A stretch of DNA of 33,915 nucleotides, from the NCBI GenBank assembly GCA_009695265.1, contig SIBE01000012.1, positions 1-33,915 on the forward strand, read 5' to 3'. Made by a program: the position numbers and the translations under genes. Positions 15,705 through 24,251 of this stretch are shown in pieces (within the stretch, counting starts at the first letter, position 1; each line of letters begins with the position of its first letter). The notes below the pieces were generated by a model. It made no database searches. It was not told the DNA's origin and worked only from the letters and a program-made list of their open reading frames with translations. The DNA comes from Pedosphaera sp. GTDB taxonomy: Bacteria; Verrucomicrobiota; Verrucomicrobiia; Limisphaerales; SIBE01.

Positions 15705-17843
15705 ATGCGTCGCACAGGATTCTTCATTATCATGGCCGTATCGCTGATTACATCGGATTATGCCGCCGAACCGAAGCCGGAGGCAGGATTGAAATCCCTA
15801 GCCACTTACCAAAAGGCAGCGGAGAAGTTTGGATCTACTCTGGCGCTGCCTGCGTTCGAGACCACCGCGCAAGGGATTACACAATCGTTTTCCAACACCA
15901 TTGCCAAAGCGAATGCCGCCTTGGATCGGATCGGCCAATCAGATCCGAAGAAGGCCAACTTCAAGGAGACGGTCCAGGCCTTGGATGATATTGCCTTTCA
16001 AGCCGGGCTGACTGCCAATCGTCTTGGCCTGATCAAGGAGACGAGCGAAGATGCTGCTCTCCGCGACGCCAGCACTGAGATGGTTAAAGCTTTTCAAGAG
16101 TGGGTGGTCAGTCTGGATTATCGCGAGGATGTCTATGCCGCGGTTCAGGCCTTCGCCAACACAATGCCGCGGCTCGCAGGCGAGGATCTCAAGCTCTTCG
16201 AGGAAACGCTGCGGGACTATCGGCGCGCCGGCTTGCAGCTCCCCAAGGAGCAGCGCAATGAAATCGAGCGGATGCGCAAGGAGCTCTCCCGATTGGAGAC
16301 CGACTTTGATGTCAACATTACCAAAGCCCAAAAGGCGCTGCTTTTTACGAAGGAGGAGCTCGATGGAGTTCCGGAAAGCTTTCTTGACCAGCCAGGAATC
16401 AAGACGGGCGAGAATCAGTTCACAGTGATGGCGAACATTACCTTTCACTTTGTCCTTGTGCTGGAGAACGCGAAAAAGGAATCGACTCGCAAGCGGGTCA
16501 AGGAAGCCCGCTATTCCTTGGCCAAAGAGGCGAACTGTCCCTTGCTTCAGCAAATTGTCGAGCTTCGCGACAAGGTCGCTAAGAAGCTCGGCTACGCGAC
16601 GTGGGCCGATTACCAGATAGAGCCCAAGATGGCGAAGAACGCCGCGACTGCGCGGGAGTTTCTCGTGAAGTTGGATCGAGGTTTGCAACCCAAGTTCGAT
16701 CGGGAGCTGGCCGAGTACCAGTCATTGAAGGCGAAGGAAACAGGGGACCCGAACGCGAAGGTTCAACTCTGGGACTGGCGCTATTACAGCAATCAGTTGA
16801 AGAAGGAAAAGTATGCAGTGGATGCGGAGCAACTGAGGGTTTATTTCCCCTACCAACAGGTGCTGCAGGGAATGTTCCGCGTTTATCAAAGCATCTTCGG
16901 CTTGAAAATTGAACCCGTGGATGCGCCCTACAAATGGACCAAGGACTTGCTCCTCTACATCGTTTCGGATTCAAATACAGGCGAGCCCCTTGGCTTGTTT
17001 TACCTCGATATGTTTCCGCGCGAAGGAAAATACAATCACTTCGCTCAGTTCGGCATCATCGAAGGCAAATTGCTTTCAAACGGGAAATACCAACGTCCTA
17101 CTGTCGCGTTGGTCTGCAATTTCCCCCCTCCGCAAAAGGACAAACCGTCGCTGCTCTCGCATCGGGAGGTGGAAACGCTGTTCCATGAATTTGGCCACGC
17201 ATTGCATTCGATCCTGACGCGAGCCAAGTATGTTCGCTTCTCCGGAACGAGTGTGCCGCGAGATTTCGTGGAGGCTCCCTCGCAAATGCTCGAGAACTGG
17301 GTTTGGGACAAAAAGGTGCTCGACAGTTTTGCCGCTGACTACCGAAATCCGAACGAAAAGATTCCCCAGCAAATTCTTGCGAAGCTCAAGGAAGCCAAGC
17401 TGGCGACGGTCGGAACGCTCTATAAACGGCAGATCTCCATGGCGCTGCTGGATCTGTCGCTGCATTCTGAAATCAACGCAGAGAGGCACACGGATGCGGT
17501 CAAGCTATCGAATAAAATTTCGAGCGAAGTGTTCCTGCCAGTTCCAGAAGGCACAGCTTTCGCGGCCTACTTCGGGCATTTGACAGGGTACGATGCAGGC
17601 TACTACGGGTATGCCTGGGCAGATGCGATCGCAGCGGATATGGCGACCATTTTTGAGAGCTCTCCCAACGGCTATTTCGATGTTCAGACCGCACGGCGTT
17701 TGCGCGATGAGATTTATGCTCCGGGCGCGTCGCGGGACGTGAACATCTCGATTCAAAAGTTTCTGGGACGCCCGCAATCGATCGAACCGTTTTTGAAGAT
17801 GCTCGGCATCGGTCCAGCTGCGAGTGCTCCGAGGGGCCGTTAG
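15705..17843 (+). CDS. M3 family zinc metallopeptidase (thimet oligopeptidase/OpdA type), exported
   Basis: 712 residues from ATG 15705. An N-terminal signal peptide is evident (MRRTGFFIIMAVSLITSDYAA), so unlike E. coli OpdA it should work outside the cytoplasm. The zinc site is HEFGH at residues 494-498 and the third ligand Glu523 lies in DFVEAPSQMLENW, exactly 25 residues on, as in thimet oligopeptidase. The substrate loop GHLTGYDAGYYGYAWADAIAADM near the C-terminus is also standard. It would cut short oligopeptides. The gene ends 9 bp before the stop of a convergent OPT-family oligopeptide transporter. A longer reading from 15552 adds 51 residues before the signal peptide and is rejected. 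Confidence 0.94.
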   Translation: MRRTGFFIIMAVSLITSDYAAEPKPEAGLKSLATYQKAAEKFGSTLALPAFETTAQGITQSFSNTIAKANAALDRIGQSDPKKANFKETVQALDDIAFQAGLTANRLGLIKETSEDAALRDASTEMVKAFQEWVVSLDYREDVYAAVQAFANTMPRLAGEDLKLFEETLRDYRRAGLQLPKEQRNEIERMRKELSRLETDFDVNITKAQKALLFTKEELDGVPESFLDQPGIKTGENQFTVMANITFHFVLVLENAKKESTRKRVKEARYSLAKEANCPLLQQIVELRDKVAKKLGYATWADYQIEPKMAKNAATAREFLVKLDRGLQPKFDRELAEYQSLKAKETGDPNAKVQLWDWRYYSNQLKKEKYAVDAEQLRVYFPYQQVLQGMFRVYQSIFGLKIEPVDAPYKWTKDLLLYIVSDSNTGEPLGLFYLDMFPREGKYNHFAQFGIIEGKLLSNGKYQRPTVALVCNFPPPQKDKPSLLSHREVETLFHEFGHALHSILTRAKYVRFSGTSVPRDFVEAPSQMLENWVWDKKVLDSFAADYRNPNEKIPQQILAKLKEAKLATVGTLYKRQISMALLDLSLHSEINAERHTDAVKLSNKISSEVFLPVPEGTAFAAYFGHLTGYDAGYYGYAWADAIAADMATIFESSPNGYFDVQTARRLRDEIYAPGASRDVNISIQKFLGRPQSIEPFLKMLGIGPAASAPRGR

Positions 17844-17852
17844 GCATTCGCT

Positions 17853-19661
17853 CTAGAGCATCGCCCGCAGCAGGCCGTAGATGCCGACGGCCAGGGCGGC
17901 TAACGAGTCGCCCGCGATGAGTCCGCCTCCCACCAGCGACGCCGTGCTCATGTCGGCGGGCACTTCTCCTTCAGCAGGCTGGGCCTGACCCGCGGCACTC
18001 CGTTTTGAAAGGCTTTCTATGACAGAGGTGATGACTCCCCCCAAAGTGAACCAGAAACTGGTCAACAAATTGACGAACCCTCCGAAAGAAGAAGCATAAG
18101 GGCTCGGCAAGACGATGGCGTCCAGGAGAAAGTCTGCCGTTGAGCCAAATTTGGCGGATCGCACGAACTCTCGATAGGCCGCCCGCCCTTTAATCCATTT
18201 GCGAAGCACTTCGGTCAAGAACCCGATTCCAATACCGATAGCGAGCGCTTTCATGATGTAGGGTTTGGGATCGGTTAAGCCCTTCAACGCGCCGACAAAT
18301 TTGTATGTCATCGCTGATTGCCATTGTTGAGCGCCTGGGACGTTCGGATTGCTGAAGCTATCCACTTTCAAGACTGGGTAGGCGTTCATAAAAACCTTGG
18401 CTAACACGACCGCCAAGATCGATCCCATCACGACGCCAATCACCTGGTAGCGGAACTGAATCACTCGATTCGTCCCCAGCCTCCAGCCTGTGGAACGGTC
18501 TTGTTGCATATCGACTCCGATGCCACAGGAGATGAGCAGAATCGATGCGCACATCAATCCAACGCCAGGGTCTTTCAAGCCGATGAAGGTCATCAAAAAT
18601 ACCGCCACGACAAATGCGCTTGAGATGGGGTTGCTGTCCGAAATGCCGGTGGCAATTCCATTTACGATGAGGAAGATAAAAACCAGGGCAATAGCCGTCA
18701 TGACAAAAAGCAGGGGTTGTTGCAGAATGCTGCTCGCGACGAAAGCCAACGCCACCCCCCAAGTAACAACCCACAAGACGAGGCGAAAGGTGTTCACTCT
18801 TTTCCAATCTTCCGATGGCGGGACAATCTCGTGCTTCTTCTCACGAAAGCGTCGCACGGCTTCGTAACCGATCAACGAAAGATCCACGATTGCCGCGCCG
18901 AGAATCGTCCCGAGCGCGAGTATGAAGCCGATTTTGCGGAACGGATCATTCGGCCCCAGCCAGCCGATAGTCCGGAGCCATGGCGTCAGAGAATAACCGA
19001 TCAACCCCACCAGCAGGGCGGGAACTGCGATGCGGGCGCTGACGACCATGCCGGCGCCGATGGTTGATGTGGAAATTCCAAGGGCCTCAACTGCTGCAAT
19101 TTGCATCGCGGCTACCCCGCCGACAAATCCTCCCAAAGTCCCGCCGCCCAATTTGCCAATCGATTGTTTCAGCAGCTCCTTGTCCGTCAGAGCGCGCAGG
19201 ATGTTCGCGACGGCAAAGCCCGAAGGATAGACCAGTTGCATCCGGTCCACCAAGATCGGTGTGTAGAGCATGCCCACGCCCACTCCGAACATCCCGATGC
19301 AAGTAAAGTAGAGAACCAGTTGCCAAGCTGGAGGCTCGGGCAACCCTAGCCATTCCATCGCTTGGATGAGCACGGCCATGCCTGACATCATGGCGACTGA
19401 TGCAGCCATGCTTTGCATGTAATTGGCACCGTGCTTTCCTTCCGGGCCATAGCCGTAGGTGACCGCGCTCCCAAGGATGCCAGCGAGGACTTGCCCACCG
19501 ACAAAGAAACCGAGGGAGAAATTCATATAAGCTGCCGAGATGCCGCCGAGCGGTCCCAGAATGAAAATCGCCACCGCAGCCAGCAAGATGTAATACCCCG
19601 GGGAGTCAATTGGCGGGAGGAAGCGTTTCAGACCTGATGGAGTATTTGTGATTGTCGGCAT
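17853..19661 (-). CDS. OPT-family oligopeptide transporter
   Basis: 602-residue polytopic inner-membrane protein with about 14 hydrophobic helices. It belongs to the OPT/YSL superfamily of proton-coupled carriers for oligopeptides or metal chelates. Supporting features are GGISAAYMNFSLGFFVGG at the first helix, YPSGFAVANILRALTD after the fourth or fifth, GGTLGGFVGGVAAMQ, and the C-terminal GGGLIAGDSLAALAVGIYGLL. A cytoplasmic loop follows (EAVRRFREKKHEIVPPSEDWKR). Bacterial members of this type are usually annotated as peptide transporters, although substrates are rarely proven. It faces the exported M3 peptidase tail to tail, so peptide cleavage followed by uptake is a fair inference. Its start, 19661, is divergent from the cNMP-binding coiled-coil gene. 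Confidence 0.9.
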   Translation of the reverse strand: MPTITNTPSGLKRFLPPIDSPGYYILLAAVAIFILGPLGGISAAYMNFSLGFFVGGQVLAGILGSAVTYGYGPEGKHGANYMQSMAASVAMMSGMAVLIQAMEWLGLPEPPAWQLVLYFTCIGMFGVGVGMLYTPILVDRMQLVYPSGFAVANILRALTDKELLKQSIGKLGGGTLGGFVGGVAAMQIAAVEALGISTSTIGAGMVVSARIAVPALLVGLIGYSLTPWLRTIGWLGPNDPFRKIGFILALGTILGAAIVDLSLIGYEAVRRFREKKHEIVPPSEDWKRVNTFRLVLWVVTWGVALAFVASSILQQPLLFVMTAIALVFIFLIVNGIATGISDSNPISSAFVVAVFLMTFIGLKDPGVGLMCASILLISCGIGVDMQQDRSTGWRLGTNRVIQFRYQVIGVVMGSILAVVLAKVFMNAYPVLKVDSFSNPNVPGAQQWQSAMTYKFVGALKGLTDPKPYIMKALAIGIGIGFLTEVLRKWIKGRAAYREFVRSAKFGSTADFLLDAIVLPSPYASSFGGFVNLLTSFWFTLGGVITSVIESLSKRSAAGQAQPAEGEVPADMSTASLVGGGLIAGDSLAALAVGIYGLLRAML

Positions 19662-19748
19662 GATCAGATTCGCGGGTTAAACCTGTCTGGGATCGTAACC
19701 GCTGTCCGCGCCAGCGTTGCGACAAGATAGTAATGTCAGATGAGGCCT

Positions 19749-19791
19749 GCAAGCTTGGAGAACTTATTCCAACTTGCAAGCAAGTCGGAAT
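19749..19791. repeat. Three-arm inverted repeat (alternative hairpins)
   Basis: Arms A (19749-19759), B (19768-19777) and C (19780-19789). B can pair with C (ATTCCAACTTGC with GCAAGTCGGAAT, one mismatch, 2-nt spacer) or with A (GCAAGCTTGGA, one bulged base). It lies in the 199-bp divergent space between the OPT transporter and the cNMP-binding gene. It could be an operator-like dyad, a leader RNA switch for the transporter, or a degenerate repeat. Confidence 0.5.
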
Positions 19792-19807
19792 TACGTCCGC
19801 AGAATCG

Positions 19808-19836
19808 TTGACTGAGAGACCGAAATAGGTCATATC
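19808..19836 (+). promoter_or_regulatory. Possible sigma70-type promoter of the cNMP-binding gene
   Basis: TTGACT, a 17-bp spacer, then CATATC, ending 24 bp before the ATG at 19861. The -35 is good and the -10 poor. A small dyad GACC-gaaata-GGTC sits in the spacer. Confidence 0.35.
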
Positions 19837-19860
19837 AAGCCAAACAAATAGCCCCCGATT

Positions 19861-20367
19861 ATGATACTAAACGATCTCGTCCCTGCCTCGGAAGTTCGCC
19901 TCCCGTTTAAGTCGGGTCAGACCATCTTCAAAGAAGGGCAACCTGGCGATTTCATGTACATTTTGTTCGAAGGGACGGTTGAAGTGACAATTCAACAAAA
20001 GGTGATCGGAACCTTTGAATCGGTGGAAATTTTTGGCGAGATGGCCGTGATTGACTCCCGGCCACGAAGCGCCACCGTCGTCGCCAAGGCGGATTGCCAG
20101 CTCGCTCGAATCAATAAAGGACGGTTCCTCGCTCTGCTTCAGAACAAACCTGAATTTGCGCCGCTGATCATGCACACGCTCGTCGAGCGCATTCGATGGA
20201 TGGACTCGTTGCATGCGGCCAGCACTCCGGATCAATCGGTCGAATTCGAGAAGCTTCGAGCCGCGAACACAGAGTTGAAGACCATGGTTGCAACCCTCCA
20301 AGAGGAAGTCTCAGAGTTAAAGCTGCAGCTCCAAGAAAGAAGCCAGAGAGCATCGACATCTTCCTGA
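19861..20367 (+). CDS. Stand-alone cyclic-nucleotide-binding protein with C-terminal coiled coil
   Basis: 168 residues. A single CRP-type cNMP-binding fold (about 5-120) carries the glycine turn KEGQPGDFMYILFEGTVEV and a phosphate-binding cassette FGEMAVIDSRPRSATVVA with its arginine, so ligand binding is plausible. There is no helix-turn-helix after it. Instead the last 45 residues (FEKLRAANTELKTMVATLQ and on) form a heptad-rich coiled coil. It cannot be a classical CRP regulator and more likely dimerises with or recruits a partner. It is divergent from the OPT transporter and 98 bp before the NIPSNAP gene. The second messenger is not predictable. Confidence 0.87.
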   Translation: MILNDLVPASEVRLPFKSGQTIFKEGQPGDFMYILFEGTVEVTIQQKVIGTFESVEIFGEMAVIDSRPRSATVVAKADCQLARINKGRFLALLQNKPEFAPLIMHTLVERIRWMDSLHAASTPDQSVEFEKLRAANTELKTMVATLQEEVSELKLQLQERSQRASTSS

Positions 20368-20465
20368 ACCACCGACTCAGGACGGCACAATAGGGTGGTT
20401 GTTCATTCGCCGTAAATGAGTGCATCTATGGAATCGGGAGCAAGCTTGAATGGTTACGGAATCTC

Positions 20466-21218
20466 ATGAAGACGCTTTTGATCGGCATCGCATTGCTCGC
20501 GGGAATCGCGAGCCTTCCCGCCGCTGAGTCGCCAGCGCCCAACTATTACGAACTTCGTATCTACGACGTGACTTCGAACAAGCTTGACGGTGTGGTCGAG
20601 CGGTTCAGAGACACGGTCCATCCCGTGCGCCAAAAGCACGGCATCGAATGCTTCGGCTACTGGACGTCGGGGTCCACGAACGGCGACAAATTCATCTATC
20701 TGATGGCAGCAGCCAGCAAAGAAGAGCTGCAGAAGCGCGAGGAAAAGTTCGGTGCGGACCCTGATTTTAAAGCGGGCTACGCGAACTCGAACAAGAAACA
20801 CGGCAAGACGGTGGACAAAATAGTGACGGTACCTTTGAGCGTTGCGTCTGAGACGAAGCTCGATTTTACCACGAGCAAAACTCCACGCGAGTTCGATTTA
20901 CGCATCTACTCCGTGTCGCCCGGCAAGCTCGATGCCTTCCGCGATCGCTGGCGCGATCATGCGGTCCGGATTTACGAGCGGCACGGTTTGCACAGCATCG
21001 GCTGGTGGGTGGCGGAGAAGAAGGATGCGCAGGGGAACGACCGATTCATCGTGCTCCTCGCAGGCGGGAGCTTCGACACGATTCAGAAATCGATCAGTGA
21101 GTTTCACAAGGACGTTGAATGGCAGGGCATCGAGAAGGAGACCGAGAAGGACGGCAAGCTGCGGAGCGGTGTCGAGGCCTTCAAGATGAAAGCGGCGGAT
21201 TTCTCCCCCATCAAGTGA
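20466..21218 (+). CDS. Secreted double-NIPSNAP-domain protein
   Basis: 250 residues with a clear signal peptide (MKTLLIGIALLAGIASLPAA). Two NIPSNAP-type ferredoxin-like domains follow: YYELRIYDVTSNKLDGVVERF with GIECFGYWTSG, and EFDLRIYSVSPGKLDAFRDRW with GLHSIGWWVAEKKDAQGNDRF. The repeated ELRIY...KL...F pattern followed by G..S/C.G.W is the family signature. Secreted NIPSNAP proteins are frequent in Planctomycetota and Verrucomicrobiota and have no firmly assigned role. Its TGA overlaps the GTG of the next frame, which in turn overlaps a PQQ-propeller gene, suggesting a compact operon. Confidence 0.9.
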   Translation: MKTLLIGIALLAGIASLPAAESPAPNYYELRIYDVTSNKLDGVVERFRDTVHPVRQKHGIECFGYWTSGSTNGDKFIYLMAAASKEELQKREEKFGADPDFKAGYANSNKKHGKTVDKIVTVPLSVASETKLDFTTSKTPREFDLRIYSVSPGKLDAFRDRWRDHAVRIYERHGLHSIGWWVAEKKDAQGNDRFIVLLAGGSFDTIQKSISEFHKDVEWQGIEKETEKDGKLRSGVEAFKMKAADFSPIK

Positions 21219-21406
21219 CCACGCAAACCTTCAACCCAATGGATCGCGCCACGGTCGTCCGCCTCGACACCGGTGTGAAAGTCACCCACCTTCACCAATT
21301 CGATCGCAAGGAGGTGGATGGCAAAGTCCTCATCCTCCGCGATGGTGACAACGAACGCTTCAGCAGAATCGAAGTCAAACTCAACACGGATCTACCACGA
21401 ACATGA
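21215..21406 (+). CDS. Small overlapping ORF between NIPSNAP and PQQ genes
   Basis: 63 codons from a GTG at 21215 that overlaps the NIPSNAP stop (GTGA); it ends with a TGA overlapping the ATG of the PQQ gene (ATGA). A shorter version would start at ATG 21239 (MDRATVVRLDTGVKV). The peptide is hydrophilic, with a strand-rich look (VVRLDTGVKVTHL, GKVLILRDGDNERF, RIEVKL), and may be the C-terminal remnant of a larger beta-rich domain. No family is recognised. The two exact overlaps are the main evidence that it is translated. Confidence 0.45.
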   Translation: MTTQTFNPMDRATVVRLDTGVKVTHLHQFDRKEVDGKVLILRDGDNERFSRIEVKLNTDLPRT

Positions 21407-22590
21407 CTCGAATTCCAAAGCTTTTTCCAATGCTGCTCATCTCCGCAGCAGTCCTTCACGCGGAAAACTGGCCGGAGTTCCGCAGGCCCACTCATCAGGG
21501 GGTGTCTTCGGAGCAGAAAGTTCCGCTCCGCTGGAGCAGCGAGTCGAATGTTCTCTGGCAGGCTGCGATTCCCGGGGAGAGTTGATCATCCCCGATCGTG
21601 TGGGGCGATCGGGTTTTCATCACCACGGCGACGGACAGTGGAGCGACGTGCCGCGTGCTTTCATTCGATCGCAAATCCGGCCGGGTGGTTTGGAACCGTG
21701 AGGTGTTTCAACAAGTGCCGCGGCACAAGCAAGGCCGCAACACTTACGCAACGCCCACGCCCGCCACCGACGGCGAACGGGTTTACGCCTGCTTCGGCGA
21801 TGGCAGTTTTGTGGCGTTGAGCTTCGGCGGTGACGTTGACTGGACGAATCGCGATTACACATTTTATGGCGAGCACGGGCTTGGGACTTCGCCAATTCTC
21901 CATCGCGATTTGCTCATCATGGCGCGCGATGGCAGCAGCGAAGGCGAGGACAAGAAGCTCGGCTGGCAGAAGCCATGGGATCAGTCCTACGTAGTCGTGC
22001 TCAACCCCAAGAGCGGGAAGGAGCGTTGGAAGGGCAAGCGCGGTCTCTCACGCATCTCGCACGGCGGCCCGAACATTTGGGAGCACGATGGCAGGGTTGA
22101 AGTCGTCAGCGAGGCGGGCGATGTGGTTCAAGGCTTTGATTACCTTACTGGCGACCGTCTGTGGTCGAATGAAGTTATTGGTGAAGGAAAAGTTCCCTCT
22201 GTCGGAATAGGTGATGGAGTCGCTTTCACCTCTGGCGGCTGGGGCGGCAAAGAGACGGTCAAAGCATTCCGGCTCGGCGGTCGTGGCGACATGAAGGAAG
22301 CCAACCTTGTTTGGGAGCAGCGCAAGGGCATGCCGAAAGTGCCGTCGATGCTCTACCTGAAGCCGCATCTGTTCGCGATGGCGGACAGCGGTATCGCGAC
22401 GTGCATGAAGGCCGACACCGGCGAACTGTTGTGGCAGGAACGGGTCGGCGGAAATTTCTCAGCTTCGCCAGTGAGCGCCGGTGGGCGTATCTATCTGCTC
22501 TCCGACGAAGGAGACTACTTGCAAAACGTTCTCGGTCTTTGCGATCTAGGCGCTCGTTTGCGGCTAAAATGCTTGCAGGTTAGATTTTAA
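21403..22590 (+). pseudogene. Disrupted secreted PQQ-like beta-propeller gene
   Basis: Begins with a signal peptide (MTRIPKLFPMLLISAAVLHA) and ENWPEFRRPTHQGVSSEQKV, parallel to the intact paralogue at 9285. At 21583-21585 a TGA interrupts IPGES-stop-SSPIVWGDRVF, where related proteins usually carry Trp, so one G-to-A change (TGG to TGA) explains it. The frame continues without shift through propeller blades (GRVVWNREVFQQ, YATPTPATDGERVYACFGDG, GKERWKGKRG, GELLWQERVGG). After YLLSDEGD (about 22512) the sequence stops resembling the family and about 50 residues of the last blade are missing. The tail runs into the prfA stop. The double lesion favours a dead gene over recoding or a sequencing error. 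Confidence 0.85.
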
Positions 22591-23659
22591 TCGCCGCCAG
22601 CTTTTCTTCCAAATCGTGCGTCATAAGCGGTTCGATCATGGAGTCGATCTCTCCCTCGACGAAGTTTGGCAGGTCGTAAAATGTCAGTTCGATGCGGTGA
22701 TCAGTGACGCGATTCTGGGGAAAGTTATAGGTGCGAATGCGCTCGTTGCGCTCACCTGTCCCGACTTGGGCTTTGCGTTGCGCGGCGTACTTGGCGTTCT
22801 CGTCGGCTGTTTTCTTTTCCAAGAGACGGGAACGGAGCACCGTGAGAGCCCGGGCCTTGTTCTTTTGTTGGGATCGCTGGTCGGCGCACCTTACGATCAA
22901 CCCCGATGGCTTATGGATAATTTGCACCGCGGAATCAGTCGTGTTAACCCCTTGGCCGCCGGGACCGGAAGCGCGGCAGCAGGTGATCTCCAAGTCATCG
23001 GGCCGGATTTCGATATCGACTTCCTGGGCTTCCGGAAGGACGGCCACAGTCACCGTGCTGGTATGGATTCGGCCTTGGGCCTCGGTGGCGGGCACGCGCT
23101 GGACCCGGTGGACACCGCTTTCGTATTTTAAACGCTTATAAACATCGGTCCCTGTAACGCTGAAAATAATTTCCTTGAATCCGCCCAAGTCCGAAGGGCT
23201 CGAATCCAACGTCTCGATCTTCCAACCGCGCGCTTCCGCGTAACGGGTGTACATGCGGTAAAGGTCAGCGCCGAACAGCGCCGATTCCGAACCGCCCGCC
23301 CCAGCTCGGATTTCGATGATCGTATTGCGAGAGTCCGCTGGGTCTGGCGGAAGCACCCCACGTTGAACCTCCAGCGAGAGCCGTTTTTCATCCAGTTCCA
23401 AGCGAGCTATCTCCTCCTGGGCGAGGTTAGCCATCTCGGAACCAGCAGGCTCGCTTTGGAGCAGCGCGCGATTCTCCGCGAGGTCTGCGGTGGCCTTGGA
23501 GCATGCATTGCCATGCGCGACGAGTTCCTTTAACCGTGCATATTCGCGCGACAGGTCCTGAGCGCGTTGAGGGCTATCGAAAACTTTGGGATCGCTCAGC
23601 GCGGCTTCAACCTCGGCAAACCGTCGCGAGAATCTCTCGATGTGCGGGCGCAAATCCAT
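22580..23659 (-). CDS. prfA: Peptide chain release factor 1
   Basis: 359-residue release factor reading UAA and UAG. It has the catalytic GGQ loop at 234-236 (CRASGPGGQGVNTTDSAVQ), methylated on Gln in other bacteria. The tripeptide PAT at 190-192 (RVQRVPATEAQGRIHTS) marks RF1 rather than RF2, which has SPF. Length and domain order are standard: N-terminal coiled helical domain, then IEIRAGAGGSESALF and the GGQ domain. Its stop overlaps the tail of the broken PQQ gene. It lies about 180 bp after rpmE on the same strand, with a terminator between, so it should have its own promoter. Confidence 0.97.
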   Translation of the reverse strand: MDLRPHIERFSRRFAEVEAALSDPKVFDSPQRAQDLSREYARLKELVAHGNACSKATADLAENRALLQSEPAGSEMANLAQEEIARLELDEKRLSLEVQRGVLPPDPADSRNTIIEIRAGAGGSESALFGADLYRMYTRYAEARGWKIETLDSSPSDLGGFKEIIFSVTGTDVYKRLKYESGVHRVQRVPATEAQGRIHTSTVTVAVLPEAQEVDIEIRPDDLEITCCRASGPGGQGVNTTDSAVQIIHKPSGLIVRCADQRSQQKNKARALTVLRSRLLEKKTADENAKYAAQRKAQVGTGERNERIRTYNFPQNRVTDHRIELTFYDLPNFVEGEIDSMIEPLMTHDLEEKLAAIKI

Positions 23660-23784
23660 AGCTAGTGCCTTGACGCATTAGGATCGTAACATTTGCTGTC
23701 ACGGATTGTTCGCAGACAAGGCGCGAACAACGGCGGCAGCGCAAATAAAGTCACGATCATAAGGAGTCATCGTACTCACCCTTG

Positions 23785-23826
23785 AAAAAAGAGACCGCCC
23801 GCAGGGTTGTAAAACGCTACGGGCGG
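23785..23826 (-). terminator. Intrinsic terminator after rpmE
   Basis: On the leftward strand a 10-bp stem (23817-23826 with 23795-23804; CCGCCCG core, one G-T pair) around a 12-nt loop is followed by TCTCTTTTTT. It lies 15 bp after the rpmE stop. Confidence 0.85.
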
Positions 23827-23841
23827 AAACGGGGAAAAGCG

Positions 23842-24087
23842 CTACTTCTTTTTCTTCTTGCTCGTGGCCGCCGCTGCTTGGGCCGCTTGAGTCTTGATCA
23901 TGCGTTGCTGGAACTTGTCCACGCGTCCCGCAGTATCAATGAATTTTTGAGTGCCGGTGTAAAATGGATGACACGCGTTGCAAATGCCAATGATAATGAC
24001 TGGCTTGACGGAACGCGTCTTGATCACGTTGCCACACGCGCAACGGACTTCTGATTCCTGATATTTCGGATGAATTTCTGCTTTCAT
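23842..24087 (-). CDS. rpmE: 50S ribosomal protein L31 (zinc-binding type)
   Basis: 81-residue ribosomal protein of the large subunit surface and intersubunit bridge. It begins [20 protein letters not shown] and has the zinc ligands of the C+ form: Cys16, Cys18, Cys36 and Cys39 ([14 protein letters not shown]). The C-terminus has an added alanine/lysine tail ([14 protein letters not shown]), common in some phyla. ATG at 24087 is used; an upstream in-frame start at 24129 adds 14 non-family residues. An intrinsic terminator follows, so it is probably transcribed alone. As the C+ paralogue it would be expected to depend on zinc supply. Confidence 0.97.
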   Translation of the reverse strand: MKAEIHPKYQESEVRCACGNVIKTRSVKPVIIIGICNACHPFYTGTQKFIDTAGRVDKFQQRMIKTQAAQAAAATSKKKKK

Positions 24088-24251
24088 AACAAAGGCCGCA
24101 CAGACTATCAATCGCGACACGCTTGACAAGCGCGAAATTGAATTTTCTTAGTGCTTGAGCGCGGAACATAACACGGAGATCCGATTTTTCAATCGTTCAT
24201 CTCGAAAAATAGCGAGCGCGGGCTCGGGATGCGCAGCTCTCGAACTCGCCA

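Noticed and set aside
15939-16688. 249-codon - strand frame
   Set aside because: Lies wholly inside the M3 peptidase gene, which has full catalytic motifs; a mirror frame.
21583-21585. UGA recoded as Trp or Sec
   Set aside because: UGA ends several intact genes here (ugd, NIPSNAP), no SECIS-like hairpin stands out, and the same gene is also truncated at its 3' end.
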